DNA of 23,586 bases from Flavicella sp037132785 (GCF_037132785.1 NZ_JBAHZZ010000020.1:1-23586); one strand, 5' to 3'. Counted from the first letter of the stretch, positions 1 through 7,545 are shown. Notes: generated from the sequence alone by a model not told the origin. Program-made: numbers and translations.

Positions 1-48
1 TAAATCACAAATGCTATCTGCAAAAGTAGGTGTTATTTGTAGTTTCAT
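1..48 (-). CDS. IS5-like transposase, N-terminal fragment (cut by window edge)
   Basis: Reading leftward from the ATG at 48, sixteen codons give MKLQITPTFADSICDL, still open at the window edge. The same start in the right-hand copy reads MKLQRTAAFADSICDL. That agreement in protein, together with more divergence in the leader, indicates a coding sequence. The DDE catalytic core would lie outside the window, so whether this copy is intact cannot be judged. Confidence 0.7.
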   Translation of the reverse strand, partial: MKLQITPTFADSICDL

Positions 49-137
49 GGCTTGAATATACATCTTAATAAGCTAACAAACAATGATTTATATCCTAAGT
101 TTGGATGTTTGTTTTTGTCATGTACCTTGCAACGGTC
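1..137 (-). mobile_element. IS5-like insertion sequence, left-hand copy (partial, runs off window)
   Basis: The reverse complement of this stretch matches the right-hand end of the window (from 23334) at roughly 85-90 percent of bases. The first 30 bases inward from the outer tip are identical (tip GACCGTTGCAAGGTAC). The tip is followed by TTAA at 138-141, which fits the YTAR target preference known for IS5-group elements. Only the transposase start and its about 89-base leader are inside the window; the rest lies beyond the left edge. The family call rests on the protein start and on the fuller right-hand copy. The other terminal repeat cannot be seen. Confidence 0.8.
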
Positions 138-141
138 TTAA
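138..141. repeat. Candidate IS target-site TTAA next to left IS tip
   Basis: TTAA directly abuts the IS tip. The same TTAA abuts the right-hand copy at 23330-23333. IS5-group elements typically duplicate a 4-base YTAR site, and TTAA fits. The duplicate on the far side of each element is outside the window, so a true target duplication is inferred and not seen. Confidence 0.5.
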
Positions 142-165
142 TTAGCTAATAATATAAAGAATAAC

Positions 166-198
166 AAAAAGGCTCCAACTGTATATTGGAGCCTTTTT
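166..198 (-). terminator. Hairpin terminator downstream of alaS
   Basis: A perfect 13-bp inverted repeat (166-178 with 186-198, core GGCTCCAA/TTGGAGCC) has a 7-base loop and A/T tracts at both ends. It can therefore act in both directions. It lies about 50 bases past the alaS stop and shields alaS from transcription coming out of the IS side, and the reverse. Confidence 0.8.
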
Positions 199-212
199 AT
201 GTTATTAACTCG

Positions 213-234
213 TGTGTCTTGAGTTTGTCGAAGG
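213..234. repeat. CTTCGACAAACTCAAG-type dispersed repeat fragment (tentative)
   Basis: On the minus strand this reads CCTTCGACAAACTCAAGACA. It resembles the short dispersed intergenic repeat with core CTTCGACAAGCTCAG that I recall from many Bacteroidetes genomes. It sits between the alaS stop and its terminator. Only one copy is in the window, so the repeat status comes from memory and not from the sequence. Confidence 0.35.
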
Positions 235-248
235 CTAGGTTAGCTTTT

Positions 249-2885
249 TTAAGAAATATAATCTTTTGCTTTAGAGATTGCTTCGGCTAATCCAGCTGGA
301 TTTTTACCTCCTGCTGTAGCGAAGAACTTTTGACCACCTCCGCCACCTTGGATGAGTTTTCCTAATTCTCTAACGATCTTACCTGCATCTAATCCTTTTT
401 CTTCTACAAGATTTTTAGAAATATAAGAAGTCAATAAAGCTTTTCCGTTGATTTCTGTTCCTGCAAAGAAAAACAAGTTGTCAATCTCATTCCCTAGTTC
501 ATGAGCAATGTCCTTTAAAGCCCCTGCCTCCATGTCTATTTGGGTTGCCAAGAAATTAATTCCATTTACTTCTGTGATTTCTTTTCTTAATTGAGATTTT
601 AATCCTTTTATTTTTTCTTTTACTAAAACTTCAATCTTCTTTTTTAATGCTGTGTTTTCATCCTGTAAAGATGTAATTGCTTTTACTGGGTCTTTTGTGT
701 TTTTAAGGCTGTTTTTTACTTCGGTAAATAAACCGTCTTGTTCGTTGTAGTATTGTTTTACAGTATCAGAACTAATCGCTTCAATCCTCCTGATTCCAGA
801 CGCAACAGCTCCTTCAGAAGTGATTTTAAAACGCCATATATCTGCTGTGTTTTGAACATGAATACCGCCACAAAGTTCCATTGATTCACCAAATCTAATA
901 GAACGAACCGTATCACCATATTTTTCTCCAAATAAAGCAATTGCTCCTTCTGAAATTGCATTATTGTAGGTGTTGTTTCTGTTTTCTTCTAAATTTAATT
1001 TTTCGTGGATACGGGTATTTACAAAATTTTCTATTTCAGCTAGTTCATCACTGCTTACTTTTGTGAAATGAGAAAAGTCGAAACGCAAAGAGTTACTTTG
1101 AACCATAGATCCTTTTTGCTCAATATGCTTTCCTAAAATTGTTCTTAAAGCCTGATGTAATAGATGTGTAGCAGTGTGATTTGCAGCAGATCTAGACCTG
1201 TGTTTACTATCTATAACAACTGTATATTTTGCATTGATGTTTTTAGGTAGATTCTTTGTTATATGAATAATCAAGTTGTTTTCCTTTTTGGTGTCTAGAA
1301 TATAAATCACATCACCGTTTGCAGATTCTAAATATCCTTTGTCTCCAACTTGTCCACCTCCTTCTGGGTAGAATGGAGTTTGGTTAAATACCAATTGAAA
1401 CAATTGACCCTCTTTTTTATTCGCAACTTTTCTGTAGCGTGTTAAGACAACTTCAGCAGTGGTATTGTCATAACCAACAAAACTTCCGTTTGAATTCTTT
1501 TCTAATATTTGCCAGTCGCCTGCTGTTACTTTTGCGGCTGCTCGAGAACGGTCTTTTTGTTTTTGTAATTCTGTGTCAAATCCTTTTTCATCCAGCTCAA
1601 ACCCCTTTTCACTTAAGATCAGTGCTGTTAAATCAATAGGAAATCCGAAGGTATCATACAATTCAAAAGCTTTTTCTCCAGAAACAATAGTTCCTGTAGT
1701 TTTTGAAATAATTGTATCTAATAAAACCAAACCTTGATCTAATGTTTTTAAAAAAGAATGTTCTTCTTCTTTAATAACATTTACAATTAATTGTTGTTGT
1801 GATCTTAATTCAGGGAAAACATCACCTAATTGATTACTCAATGTTTCAACCAATTTGTAAATAAAAGGTTCTTTAGTGTTTAGAAAGGTAAACCCGTAAC
1901 GGATGGCTCTTCTTAGAATTCTTCTGATTACATAACCTGCACCATTATTACTTGGTAGTTGACCATCTGCAATTGAAAAAGAAACAGTACGTACATGATC
2001 TGCAATTACTCGAATTGCAACACTTACCTTTCCATTCTCTTCCGTAGCAATTGAGTTTTTGTCGTATTTAGATTTGGTAATGATTTCAATTTCTCTGATT
2101 AAGGGAGTAAAAACATCCGTATCATAATTAGATTGTACGTTTTGCATTGTCATACACAAACGCTCAAATCCCATTCCCGTATCTACATGTTGTTCTGGAA
2201 GTTTTTCTAAAGTTGTATCTGCTTTTCTGTTGAATTGCATAAAAACCAAGTTCCATATTTCTACAACCTGAGGGTGATCCATATTTACCAAGTCTCTCCC
2301 TGAAACTTTAGCTTTATCTTCCGTAGAACGAATATCGATATGGATTTCAGAACAGGGTCCGCAAGGTCCTTGTGTTCCCATTTCCCAGAAGTTATCTTTC
2401 TTGTTTCCCATGATGATTTGATCTTTAGGAACAATAGCACTCCATAAATCAAAAGATTCCTGATCCATGGTTAGATTGTCAGCATCTGTACTTCCTTCAA
2501 AAACACTAACATATAATGAGTCTTTGTCAATTTTCAAGCGATCCGTTAAAAATTCCCATGCCCACTCAATAGCTTCTTTTTTAAAATAGTCACCAAAACT
2601 CCAGTTCCCTAACATTTCAAACATCGTATGGTGGTAGGTGTCCATTCCTACTTCTTCCAAGTCATTATGTTTTCCTGAAACACGTAAACATTTTTGAGTA
2701 TCTGCTATTCTAGAATGTGTAACCTCACGTTGACCCAAAAAATATTCTTTAAATTGATTCATTCCTGCATTGGTGAACATCAAGGTAGGGTCGTCTTTTA
2801 ATACAATTGGGGCAGAATCAACAATTTTATGAGATTTTTCCTCAAAGAAGTTTAAAAATTGTTGTCTTATTTCTAGTGATTTCAT
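249..2885 (-). CDS. alaS: Alanine--tRNA ligase
   Basis: This enzyme charges tRNA-Ala with alanine in the cytoplasm and hydrolyses mischarged Ser/Gly-tRNA-Ala. At 878 residues it is full length for a bacterial AlaRS. The class II catalytic domain covers about residues 1-240, with FTNAGMNQFK near 37-46 and the GMGFERL segment near 237-243. The tRNA-recognition region follows to about 460. The editing domain has its zinc-binding signature H570xxxH574 and C672xxxH676. A coiled segment lies near 740-770, and the C-terminal DHHA1-type domain has a glycine run at 847-851 before QKFFATAGG. The ATG start gives the usual family N-terminus (SLEIRQQFLNFFEEKSH). It is divergent from the M23 gene across about 156 bases, with its own promoter and terminator. 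Identification is firm. Confidence 0.98.
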   Translation of the reverse strand: MKSLEIRQQFLNFFEEKSHKIVDSAPIVLKDDPTLMFTNAGMNQFKEYFLGQREVTHSRIADTQKCLRVSGKHNDLEEVGMDTYHHTMFEMLGNWSFGDYFKKEAIEWAWEFLTDRLKIDKDSLYVSVFEGSTDADNLTMDQESFDLWSAIVPKDQIIMGNKKDNFWEMGTQGPCGPCSEIHIDIRSTEDKAKVSGRDLVNMDHPQVVEIWNLVFMQFNRKADTTLEKLPEQHVDTGMGFERLCMTMQNVQSNYDTDVFTPLIREIEIITKSKYDKNSIATEENGKVSVAIRVIADHVRTVSFSIADGQLPSNNGAGYVIRRILRRAIRYGFTFLNTKEPFIYKLVETLSNQLGDVFPELRSQQQLIVNVIKEEEHSFLKTLDQGLVLLDTIISKTTGTIVSGEKAFELYDTFGFPIDLTALILSEKGFELDEKGFDTELQKQKDRSRAAAKVTAGDWQILEKNSNGSFVGYDNTTAEVVLTRYRKVANKKEGQLFQLVFNQTPFYPEGGGQVGDKGYLESANGDVIYILDTKKENNLIIHITKNLPKNINAKYTVVIDSKHRSRSAANHTATHLLHQALRTILGKHIEQKGSMVQSNSLRFDFSHFTKVSSDELAEIENFVNTRIHEKLNLEENRNNTYNNAISEGAIALFGEKYGDTVRSIRFGESMELCGGIHVQNTADIWRFKITSEGAVASGIRRIEAISSDTVKQYYNEQDGLFTEVKNSLKNTKDPVKAITSLQDENTALKKKIEVLVKEKIKGLKSQLRKEITEVNGINFLATQIDMEAGALKDIAHELGNEIDNLFFFAGTEINGKALLTSYISKNLVEEKGLDAGKIVRELGKLIQGGGGGQKFFATAGGKNPAGLAEAISKAKDYIS

Positions 2886-2961
2886 GTGTTACGATTCTTA
2901 ATTTAAACTATTAAAAAAATGCTAAATTTAACCAATCATAGAGTAGTTGTAAAACATTTTG

Positions 2962-2969
2962 TAAATTTG
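2962..2969 (+). promoter_or_regulatory. Candidate -7 element for the M23/merR operon
   Basis: TAAATTTG matches the Bacteroidetes -7 consensus TAnnTTTG and points toward the M23 gene, with a predicted leader of about 65 bases. No well-spaced TTG -33 element is visible: the nearest, at 2947-2949, is only 12 bases away. Support is therefore partial. Confidence 0.4.
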
Positions 2970-3019
2970 CTGCTATCTCATGATTTTTAACTTTATAAAA
3001 GTGCTTACAAATGAGGATA

Positions 3020-3048
3020 CAAAAGTACTATATTTAGCAATATGGCAA
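3020..3048 (-). promoter_or_regulatory. alaS promoter (TTG-N18-TACTTTTG)
   Basis: On the minus strand, TTG (3048-3046) is followed after 18 bases by TACTTTTG (3027-3020). This is a very good match to the flavobacterial -33/-7 consensus. It predicts an alaS leader of roughly 125-130 bases. The -33 element lies inside the first codons of the divergent M23 gene, so the two transcription units overlap at their 5' ends. Confidence 0.65.
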
Positions 3049-4013
3049 AAGTAAAATTTTATTACGATTCAGATACCCTTTCTTATCAAAGAATAACGGT
3101 AAAAAGAAGCACAAAAATTAAGAATGGTTTATTGTTTGCAACAGCTGTAGGTTTGATTGCTTTATTTGGATTTATAAGCTTCAGTTATATTATTAAGTCC
3201 CCTAGCCAATTGAGCAATGAACGTGAATTGGAGAACGATGATTTACAATTTGAGTTGTTTTCAAAAAGACTTGATGAAATAACTACTAGGTTGGAAGAAG
3301 TTCAAGAAAGAGATAATAATATTTACCGAGTGTATTTTGAAGCTGAACCTATTTCGAAAGAAGAGAGAATGGCTGGTTTTGGAGGTATCAATAGGTATAA
3401 GTCTTTAGATGGGTTTGACAATTCAACGATGATCAAAGAGGTGACAAAGAAAATGGATATTTTATCAAAACAACTTGTTGTTCAGTCGAAGTCCTTAGAT
3501 GAAATCATTGAATTGGCGAAGAATAAAAAAGAGATGCTGGCTTCAATTCCTGCAATTCAACCAGTAGCGAATAAAGATTTAAAAAGGATGGCCTCGGGAT
3601 ATGGTTATAGAATTCATCCTATTTATAAGACCAGAAAACACCATTCGGGAATGGATTTTTCTGCTCCTAGAGGAACTCCTATTTATGCAACTGGAAATGG
3701 GAGAATTGAAACTGTTAAGAGATCGAGAAGAGGTTTTGGAAATTATGTAAAGATTGATCACGGGTTTGGTTATAAAACACTTTATGCGCATATGGATAGT
3801 TATATAGTTAGCAAAGGGCAAAAAGTAAAAAGAGGTGATATGATTGGTTATGTTGGTTCGTCGGGTATATCAACAGCACCACATTTACATTATGAAGTGA
3901 TAAAAGGAAATAGAAAAGTAAATCCTATTTATTATTATTTTAACGATTTGACTCCGAAGGAATATGATATGATGTTGGAAATGGCTTCTGTAGAAAATCA
4001 ATCACTTGACTAA
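3042..4013 (+). CDS. Membrane-anchored M23 family metallopeptidase
   Basis: This is a probable periplasmic peptidoglycan endopeptidase, or a LytM-type activator of wall hydrolysis. The 323-residue protein has a short basic cytoplasmic tail, one membrane segment at about 30-51, a predicted coiled region at about 57-95 and 130-165, and an M23 (LytM) domain at about 184-297. The zinc ligands are all present: H201 and D205 (HHSGMD), and H283 of HLH. The catalytic H250 (YAHMD) and H281 are also present. A catalytically active enzyme is therefore more likely than a degenerate EnvC/NlpD-type activator. The stop codon overlaps the start of the MerR gene (TAATG), so the two are translationally coupled. 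Which peptide cross-link it cleaves cannot be read from the sequence. Confidence 0.9.
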   Translation: MAKVKFYYDSDTLSYQRITVKRSTKIKNGLLFATAVGLIALFGFISFSYIIKSPSQLSNERELENDDLQFELFSKRLDEITTRLEEVQERDNNIYRVYFEAEPISKEERMAGFGGINRYKSLDGFDNSTMIKEVTKKMDILSKQLVVQSKSLDEIIELAKNKKEMLASIPAIQPVANKDLKRMASGYGYRIHPIYKTRKHHSGMDFSAPRGTPIYATGNGRIETVKRSRRGFGNYVKIDHGFGYKTLYAHMDSYIVSKGQKVKRGDMIGYVGSSGISTAPHLHYEVIKGNRKVNPIYYYFNDLTPKEYDMMLEMASVENQSLD

Positions 4014-4342
4014 TGAATATCGACTTGCCAGAAAAAAGATATTACAAAATTGGCGAAGTGGCACGCGCATTTGGAGTGAATACCTCTTTAATTAGATTTT
4101 GGGAAAAAGAATTTGAAGTTATTCAACCTAAAAAAAATAGCAAAGGGGATAGGATGTTTACGCCTCAAGATATTGAGAATTTTAGATTGATTTATCATTT
4201 GGTTAAAGAGAAGGGTTTTACTTTGGATGGAGCCAAGAAAAAATTGCTTTTTGATCCAGATGTGGCAAAAAATAATTTAGAGATTATTGCCCGCTTGGAG
4301 TTTGTGAAAGCTGAATTATTGAAAATAAAAAACGTATTGTAA
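4013..4342 (+). CDS. MerR-family transcriptional regulator
   Basis: This is a DNA-binding protein of 109 residues. A MerR-type winged helix-turn-helix occupies about residues 10-76 (YYKIGEVARAFGVNTSLIRFW, then the wing around KKNSKGDRMFTPQDI), followed by a short helical tail. There is no cysteine cluster or ligand-binding C-terminal domain, so it is not a metal or drug sensor of the classical kind. It belongs to the short MerR-like group often seen next to M23 peptidases in Flavobacteriia. Its start overlaps the M23 stop by one base (TAATG). A strong hairpin ends the unit directly after its stop codon. Its target genes are unknown; autoregulation or control of the wall hydrolase is only a guess. 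Confidence 0.88.
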   Translation: MNIDLPEKRYYKIGEVARAFGVNTSLIRFWEKEFEVIQPKKNSKGDRMFTPQDIENFRLIYHLVKEKGFTLDGAKKKLLFDPDVAKNNLEIIARLEFVKAELLKIKNVL

Positions 4343-4378
4343 AACTGGTATAATTAAATTTTTAATTATACCAGTTTT
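4341..4378 (+). terminator. Perfect 18-bp hairpin terminator after the merR gene
   Basis: Arms 4341-4358 and 4361-4378 are exact reverse complements (core ACTGGTATAATTAAA), separated by two bases. The hairpin begins on the last bases of the merR stop codon and ends in TTTT. A second, smaller inverted repeat (4375-4382 with 4389-4396, TTTTGTCA/TGACAAAA) overlaps its foot. The hairpin separates the M23-merR unit from the LemA operon and is nearly symmetrical, so it could work in both directions. Confidence 0.8.
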
Positions 4379-4459
4379 GTCAAAATTCTGACAAAATATC
4401 AGAAATAAATAAAGTGGTACATATATTGAATATGAAGTATTAAATAATAAAAATACAAA

Positions 4460-5056
4460 ATGAATAAATTGAAAAAGTGGTTGCCGTTAATAATTGTTGG
4501 TATAGTTGTTCTTTGGGGATATAGTACCTTTAAAGGGTTTAATAATTCCGCTGTAATCTATCAAGAAGACGCAAAAACAGCATGGTCAAATGTAGAAAGT
4601 TCATATCAAAGAAGAGCTGATTTGATCCCTAATTTAGTAAATACAGTAAAAGGGTATGCAGATCATGAAAGTGAAACTTTAGAAGCTGTTATAAAAGCCA
4701 GAGCAGCAGCAACGAGTACTAAAATTGATGCGAGTAACTTAACCGAAGAAAATATGGCAACTTATCAAAAAGCACAGCAAGGATTGTCTGGGGCTTTGGG
4801 TAGATTAATGGTGGTTGCAGAAAAATACCCTGATTTAAAGGCAAATAGAAATTTTTTAGAATTGCAAAGTCAGTTGGAAGGAACCGAAAATAGAATTAAT
4901 GTAGAAAGAAATAGATTTAACGGTTTGGTAAATAATTATAACAAACATATCAAGGTATTTCCAAATTCATTTTTTGCAGGAATGTTGAATTTTGAAGAAA
5001 TGAGTCGTTATAGATCTGCAGAAGGAAGTGAAAAAGCACCCGAAGTAAAATTTTAA
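4460..5056 (+). CDS. LemA family protein
   Basis: This protein of 198 residues has an N-terminal membrane anchor at about residues 8-24 and a helical LemA domain over about 38-190. The family hallmark AWSNVESSYQRRADLIPNL is at about 41-59. Orientation should place the domain outside the cytoplasmic membrane. The biochemical role of LemA proteins is not settled. They are commonly encoded next to TPM-domain membrane proteins, as here, and are presumed to form an envelope complex with them. It is the first gene of the cluster: the next gene starts two bases after its stop. The name is secure; the function is not. Confidence 0.92.
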   Translation: MNKLKKWLPLIIVGIVVLWGYSTFKGFNNSAVIYQEDAKTAWSNVESSYQRRADLIPNLVNTVKGYADHESETLEAVIKARAAATSTKIDASNLTEENMATYQKAQQGLSGALGRLMVVAEKYPDLKANRNFLELQSQLEGTENRINVERNRFNGLVNNYNKHIKVFPNSFFAGMLNFEEMSRYRSAEGSEKAPEVKF

Positions 5057-5058
5057 AG

Positions 5059-5496
5059 ATGGCAAATACAGAATATCATTTATCAAAAGAAGAAGAGCAA
5101 GCAGTTGTAAATGCGATAAAGGAAGCTGAGTTGAATACTTCTGGAGAGATTAGAGTTCATATCGATCCTAGTTCTGAAAAAGACACTATGGACCGTGCTA
5201 AAGAGATTTTTTTTGAATTGAAAATGAATGAAACTGAAGCCAAAAACGGGGTCTTATTTTATTTAGTAGTAAAAGAACATAGGTTTGCTATCTTGGGAGA
5301 TTCGGGAATAGATGAGGTAGTGCCAAGTGATTTTTGGAATACGACAAAAGAATTGGTGATTTCCGAATTTAAAAAAGGTGATTTTGCTACTGGTTTGCAA
5401 TTAGGAATTGAAGAAGCAGGCAAGAGATTGAGAGAGTTTTTTCCTTATCAGTCTGATGATGTAAATGAATTACCTGATGAAATATCTAAAGGTTAA
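5059..5496 (+). CDS. TPM-domain protein, soluble form
   Basis: This protein of 145 residues is almost entirely one TPM (TPM_phosphatase, formerly DUF477) domain at about 5-125. Typical features are the N-terminal helix, the segment TSGEIRVHI near 27-35, and GVLFYLVVKEHRFAILGD near 63-80. There is no signal peptide, membrane segment or glycine-rich tail, so it probably stays in the cytoplasm or binds the inner face of the membrane. The C-terminus is acidic. The gene starts two bases after the lemA-like stop and precedes the Bax1-inhibitor gene by 15 bases. Phosphatase activity has been reported for a plant TPM protein; none is claimed here. Confidence 0.85.
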   Translation: MANTEYHLSKEEEQAVVNAIKEAELNTSGEIRVHIDPSSEKDTMDRAKEIFFELKMNETEAKNGVLFYLVVKEHRFAILGDSGIDEVVPSDFWNTTKELVISEFKKGDFATGLQLGIEEAGKRLREFFPYQSDDVNELPDEISKG

Positions 5497-5511
5497 CAGA
5501 ATATATATATT

Positions 5512-6204
5512 ATGAATACAGAAATTTTATTAGAAAAAGAACAATTACAAGCTGTTTTTATTTCAAAAGTATATGGTTGGATGAGTGCTGCATTGGTTAT
5601 TACAGGTGTTGTTGCTATGTGGGCGGCATCTACGCCAGCTGTTCAGCAAGCCATATTTTCAGGAACTACAATGATTCCTTTTTATATTTTAATTGCTGCA
5701 GAATTTGGAGCCGTTATTTATCTTTCAGCTAGAATAAATAAAATGTCAGCTGAAACTGCAGGTATCGTGTTTTTGCTCTATTCAGTATTGAATGGTTTGA
5801 CCCTTTCTATGGTGTTTTTAATTTATACGAGTTCTTCTATAGCCTCTACATTTTTAGTTACAGCGGCTACTTTTGGAGTGATGAGTGCCTATGGTTATAT
5901 AACCAAAAGAGATTTAACCTCTATTGGAAATCTTGCTTTTATGGGCTTGATAGGTTTAATTATAGCCTCTGTTGTAAATATGTTTTTACAGAGCGAGATT
6001 ATGTATTGGGTAATTACCTATGCGGGTGTTTTGATCTTTGTTGCATTAACGGCATACGATACTCAAAAAATAAAAAGAATGGCGTCTTTTGATGATTCTC
6101 AAGAGGATTATAAAAAGAAATCAATTTTGGGAGCATTGACATTGTATTTAGATTTTGTAAATCTATTCTTGTACTTGTTGCGTTTTATGGGAAATCGTAA
6201 ATAA
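5512..6204 (+). CDS. Bax inhibitor-1/YccA family membrane protein
   Basis: This 230-residue integral membrane protein has about seven hydrophobic segments, near 25-43, 54-73, 83-103, 108-128, 138-158, 163-182 and 208-226. It has the family pattern of a late AYDTQKIKRM motif (about 181-190), whose aspartate belongs to the pH-sensing pair described for bacterial BsYetJ-type channels. The family is linked to calcium leak and to FtsH-dependent quality control in other bacteria. The gene lies between two TPM genes, 15 bases after one and 32 before the next, which suggests one transcript. The family call is strong; transport activity is inferred from homologues. Confidence 0.9.
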   Translation: MNTEILLEKEQLQAVFISKVYGWMSAALVITGVVAMWAASTPAVQQAIFSGTTMIPFYILIAAEFGAVIYLSARINKMSAETAGIVFLLYSVLNGLTLSMVFLIYTSSSIASTFLVTAATFGVMSAYGYITKRDLTSIGNLAFMGLIGLIIASVVNMFLQSEIMYWVITYAGVLIFVALTAYDTQKIKRMASFDDSQEDYKKKSILGALTLYLDFVNLFLYLLRFMGNRK

Positions 6205-6217
6205 GAATATTAATCAT

Positions 6218-6239
6218 AAGGAAATTCATCAAAATTTTG
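6218..6239 (+). promoter_or_regulatory. AAGGA and TTG start of the second TPM gene
   Basis: AAGGA at 6218-6222 lies 14 bases before a TTG codon at 6237-6239. The TTG is chosen because only this start yields a complete signal peptide (basic start, hydrophobic core, VFSQ cleavage region). The next in-frame ATG, at residue 18, would destroy it. The spacing is longer than ideal for a Shine-Dalgarno contact. Confidence 0.45.
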
Positions 6240-7031
6240 AAAGTTAAAAATATAGTAACGATTGTCACCTTGTTTGTGTTTACAGCAATGGTAAATGTTT
6301 TTTCACAAAACGGAATTCCAGATATTCCAAAAGAGCAAACAAGTTTGTATGATTATGCAAACTTACTTTCTAAACAGGAACAAAAAAGATTAGAGCAAAA
6401 ACTTATACGTTATTCCGATTCTACATCAACACAAATTGTTGTCATAACAATGACTTCAATAGGGTCTAATAATATTGCGATGTTTGCAACTGAGTTGGCG
6501 CAAAAATGGGGAATTGGACAGAAAGGAAAGGATAATGGTATTCTTGTTTTGATCGCTAAAAATGAACACAAAGTAAATATCTCTACGGGCTACGGAGTTG
6601 AGCATTTACTTACGGATGCTCTGTCAAGAAGAATTATTGAAAGCATGATTACTCCTAATTTTAAATCAGGTAATTTTTATGCAGGTTTAAATGAAGGTAC
6701 AGATGCTATCTTTCAGGTTTTAAATGGTGAGTTTAAAGGTGAACGAAAGAAAAATAAAACAGGAAACGATTCTTCCAAAATGAAAGGTTTTTTCATTGTT
6801 GTGGTAATAGTATTGTTTTTTGTTTTTAGAAAGAGAAACAATAAAGGTGGAGGTCGTGGAGGTCGACGTAGTGCTTCTTCAGACATTCTAACTGCAATTT
6901 TATTCAGTAGTATGGGTAGAAGTAGTGGAGGTTTTGGAGGCGGAAGCTCTGGAGGTTTCGGCGGCGGTGGTTTTGGAGGTGACTTCGGTGGAGGTGGCTT
7001 CGGTGGAGGTGGAGCTAGTGGAAGCTGGTAG
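6237..7031 (+). CDS. TPM-domain protein with signal peptide, membrane anchor and glycine-rich tail (YgcG-like)
   Basis: This 264-residue envelope protein is ordered as follows: signal peptide about 1-24, TPM domain about 36-164 (LYDYANLLS start, GYGVEHLLTD near 118-127), a lysine-rich linker, one membrane segment at about 184-198, then a flexible tail of Gly, Ser and Phe ending GGGGASGSW. This is the classical YgcG layout, with the TPM domain in the periplasm and the tail in the cytoplasm. The gene starts with TTG, which the signal peptide supports. It closes the LemA/TPM/Bax1 cluster. A joint envelope complex with the LemA protein is likely from context, but its activity is not known. Confidence 0.88.
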   Translation: MKVKNIVTIVTLFVFTAMVNVFSQNGIPDIPKEQTSLYDYANLLSKQEQKRLEQKLIRYSDSTSTQIVVITMTSIGSNNIAMFATELAQKWGIGQKGKDNGILVLIAKNEHKVNISTGYGVEHLLTDALSRRIIESMITPNFKSGNFYAGLNEGTDAIFQVLNGEFKGERKKNKTGNDSSKMKGFFIVVVIVLFFVFRKRNNKGGGRGGRRSASSDILTAILFSSMGRSSGGFGGGSSGGFGGGGFGGDFGGGGFGGGGASGSW

Positions 7032-7545
7032 GTTTACTGCTTCTTAGCAAAAGACGCCATTTTTACTAGGGTATTTCAGTTTTTTGTAGTGATTTTTCGC
7101 TTTAATTTCCTTTCAAATAAATTATTGTTAAGCTTAGTTTTGCCATAACCATTCATACAAATAATATAGATGCAATCATTGCAAACTGAAAACGTATTTG
7201 CTTTAGCCAACTTTCCAAAAAGTCCTTTTTCAATAGGTGTTTCATGAAAGGAAAAATACAATTCTTTTATGTTTTCTATTGAAAAAGGAACGTTATTAAG
7301 AATAGTTTCTAGTTCGTTTTAGCATTTAAATGACGCATTAAATTCGTTTCTTTTTCGTTCATGTTTCACACAAAAACAAAACCGTAGCGGAGCTATACTC
7401 TTATTTTTATTGTTTTTTTGAATAAAAAAATCCAAATTATTATTATGTCATTTAAAAATAAAATTGGGATTAAAAGACTCTAAAGTTTTATTTTTAATCA
7501 CTTCAATAATCCCTACATATTTATTTCTCTAGCAACTTTTAAGAT
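7032..7545. other. Gene-poor gap between the TPM operon and the giant T9SS gene
   Basis: This 514-base gap contains the decayed small gene described at 7076-7362 (minus), its former upstream region to about 7400, and AT-rich DNA. An 11-bp A/T-only inverted repeat (7453-7463 with 7486-7496) lies before the end of the giant gene and might be a weak terminator for it. No convincing terminator follows the TPM operon and no RNA gene is recognised. Confidence 0.5.
7076..7362 (-). pseudogene. Decayed small gene of unknown family (frameshifted relic)
   Basis: On the minus strand an ATG at 7362 opens a frame reading MNEKETNLMRHLNAKTN, which stops at TAG (7311-7309). One frame over, translation stays open from about 7318 to the TGA at 7078-7076. 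It reads NELETILNNVPFSIENIKEL and continues with HETPIEKGLFGKLAKA, two cysteines close together (CNDC), and a lysine-rich end. A one-base change near 7316-7320 would join both parts into about 94 residues. The first 14 codons and about 36 bases before them have a clear relative at 17385-17467. I do not recognise the family. Calling it a relic is inference: an internal start at 7261 could still give a 61-residue product. Confidence 0.45.
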
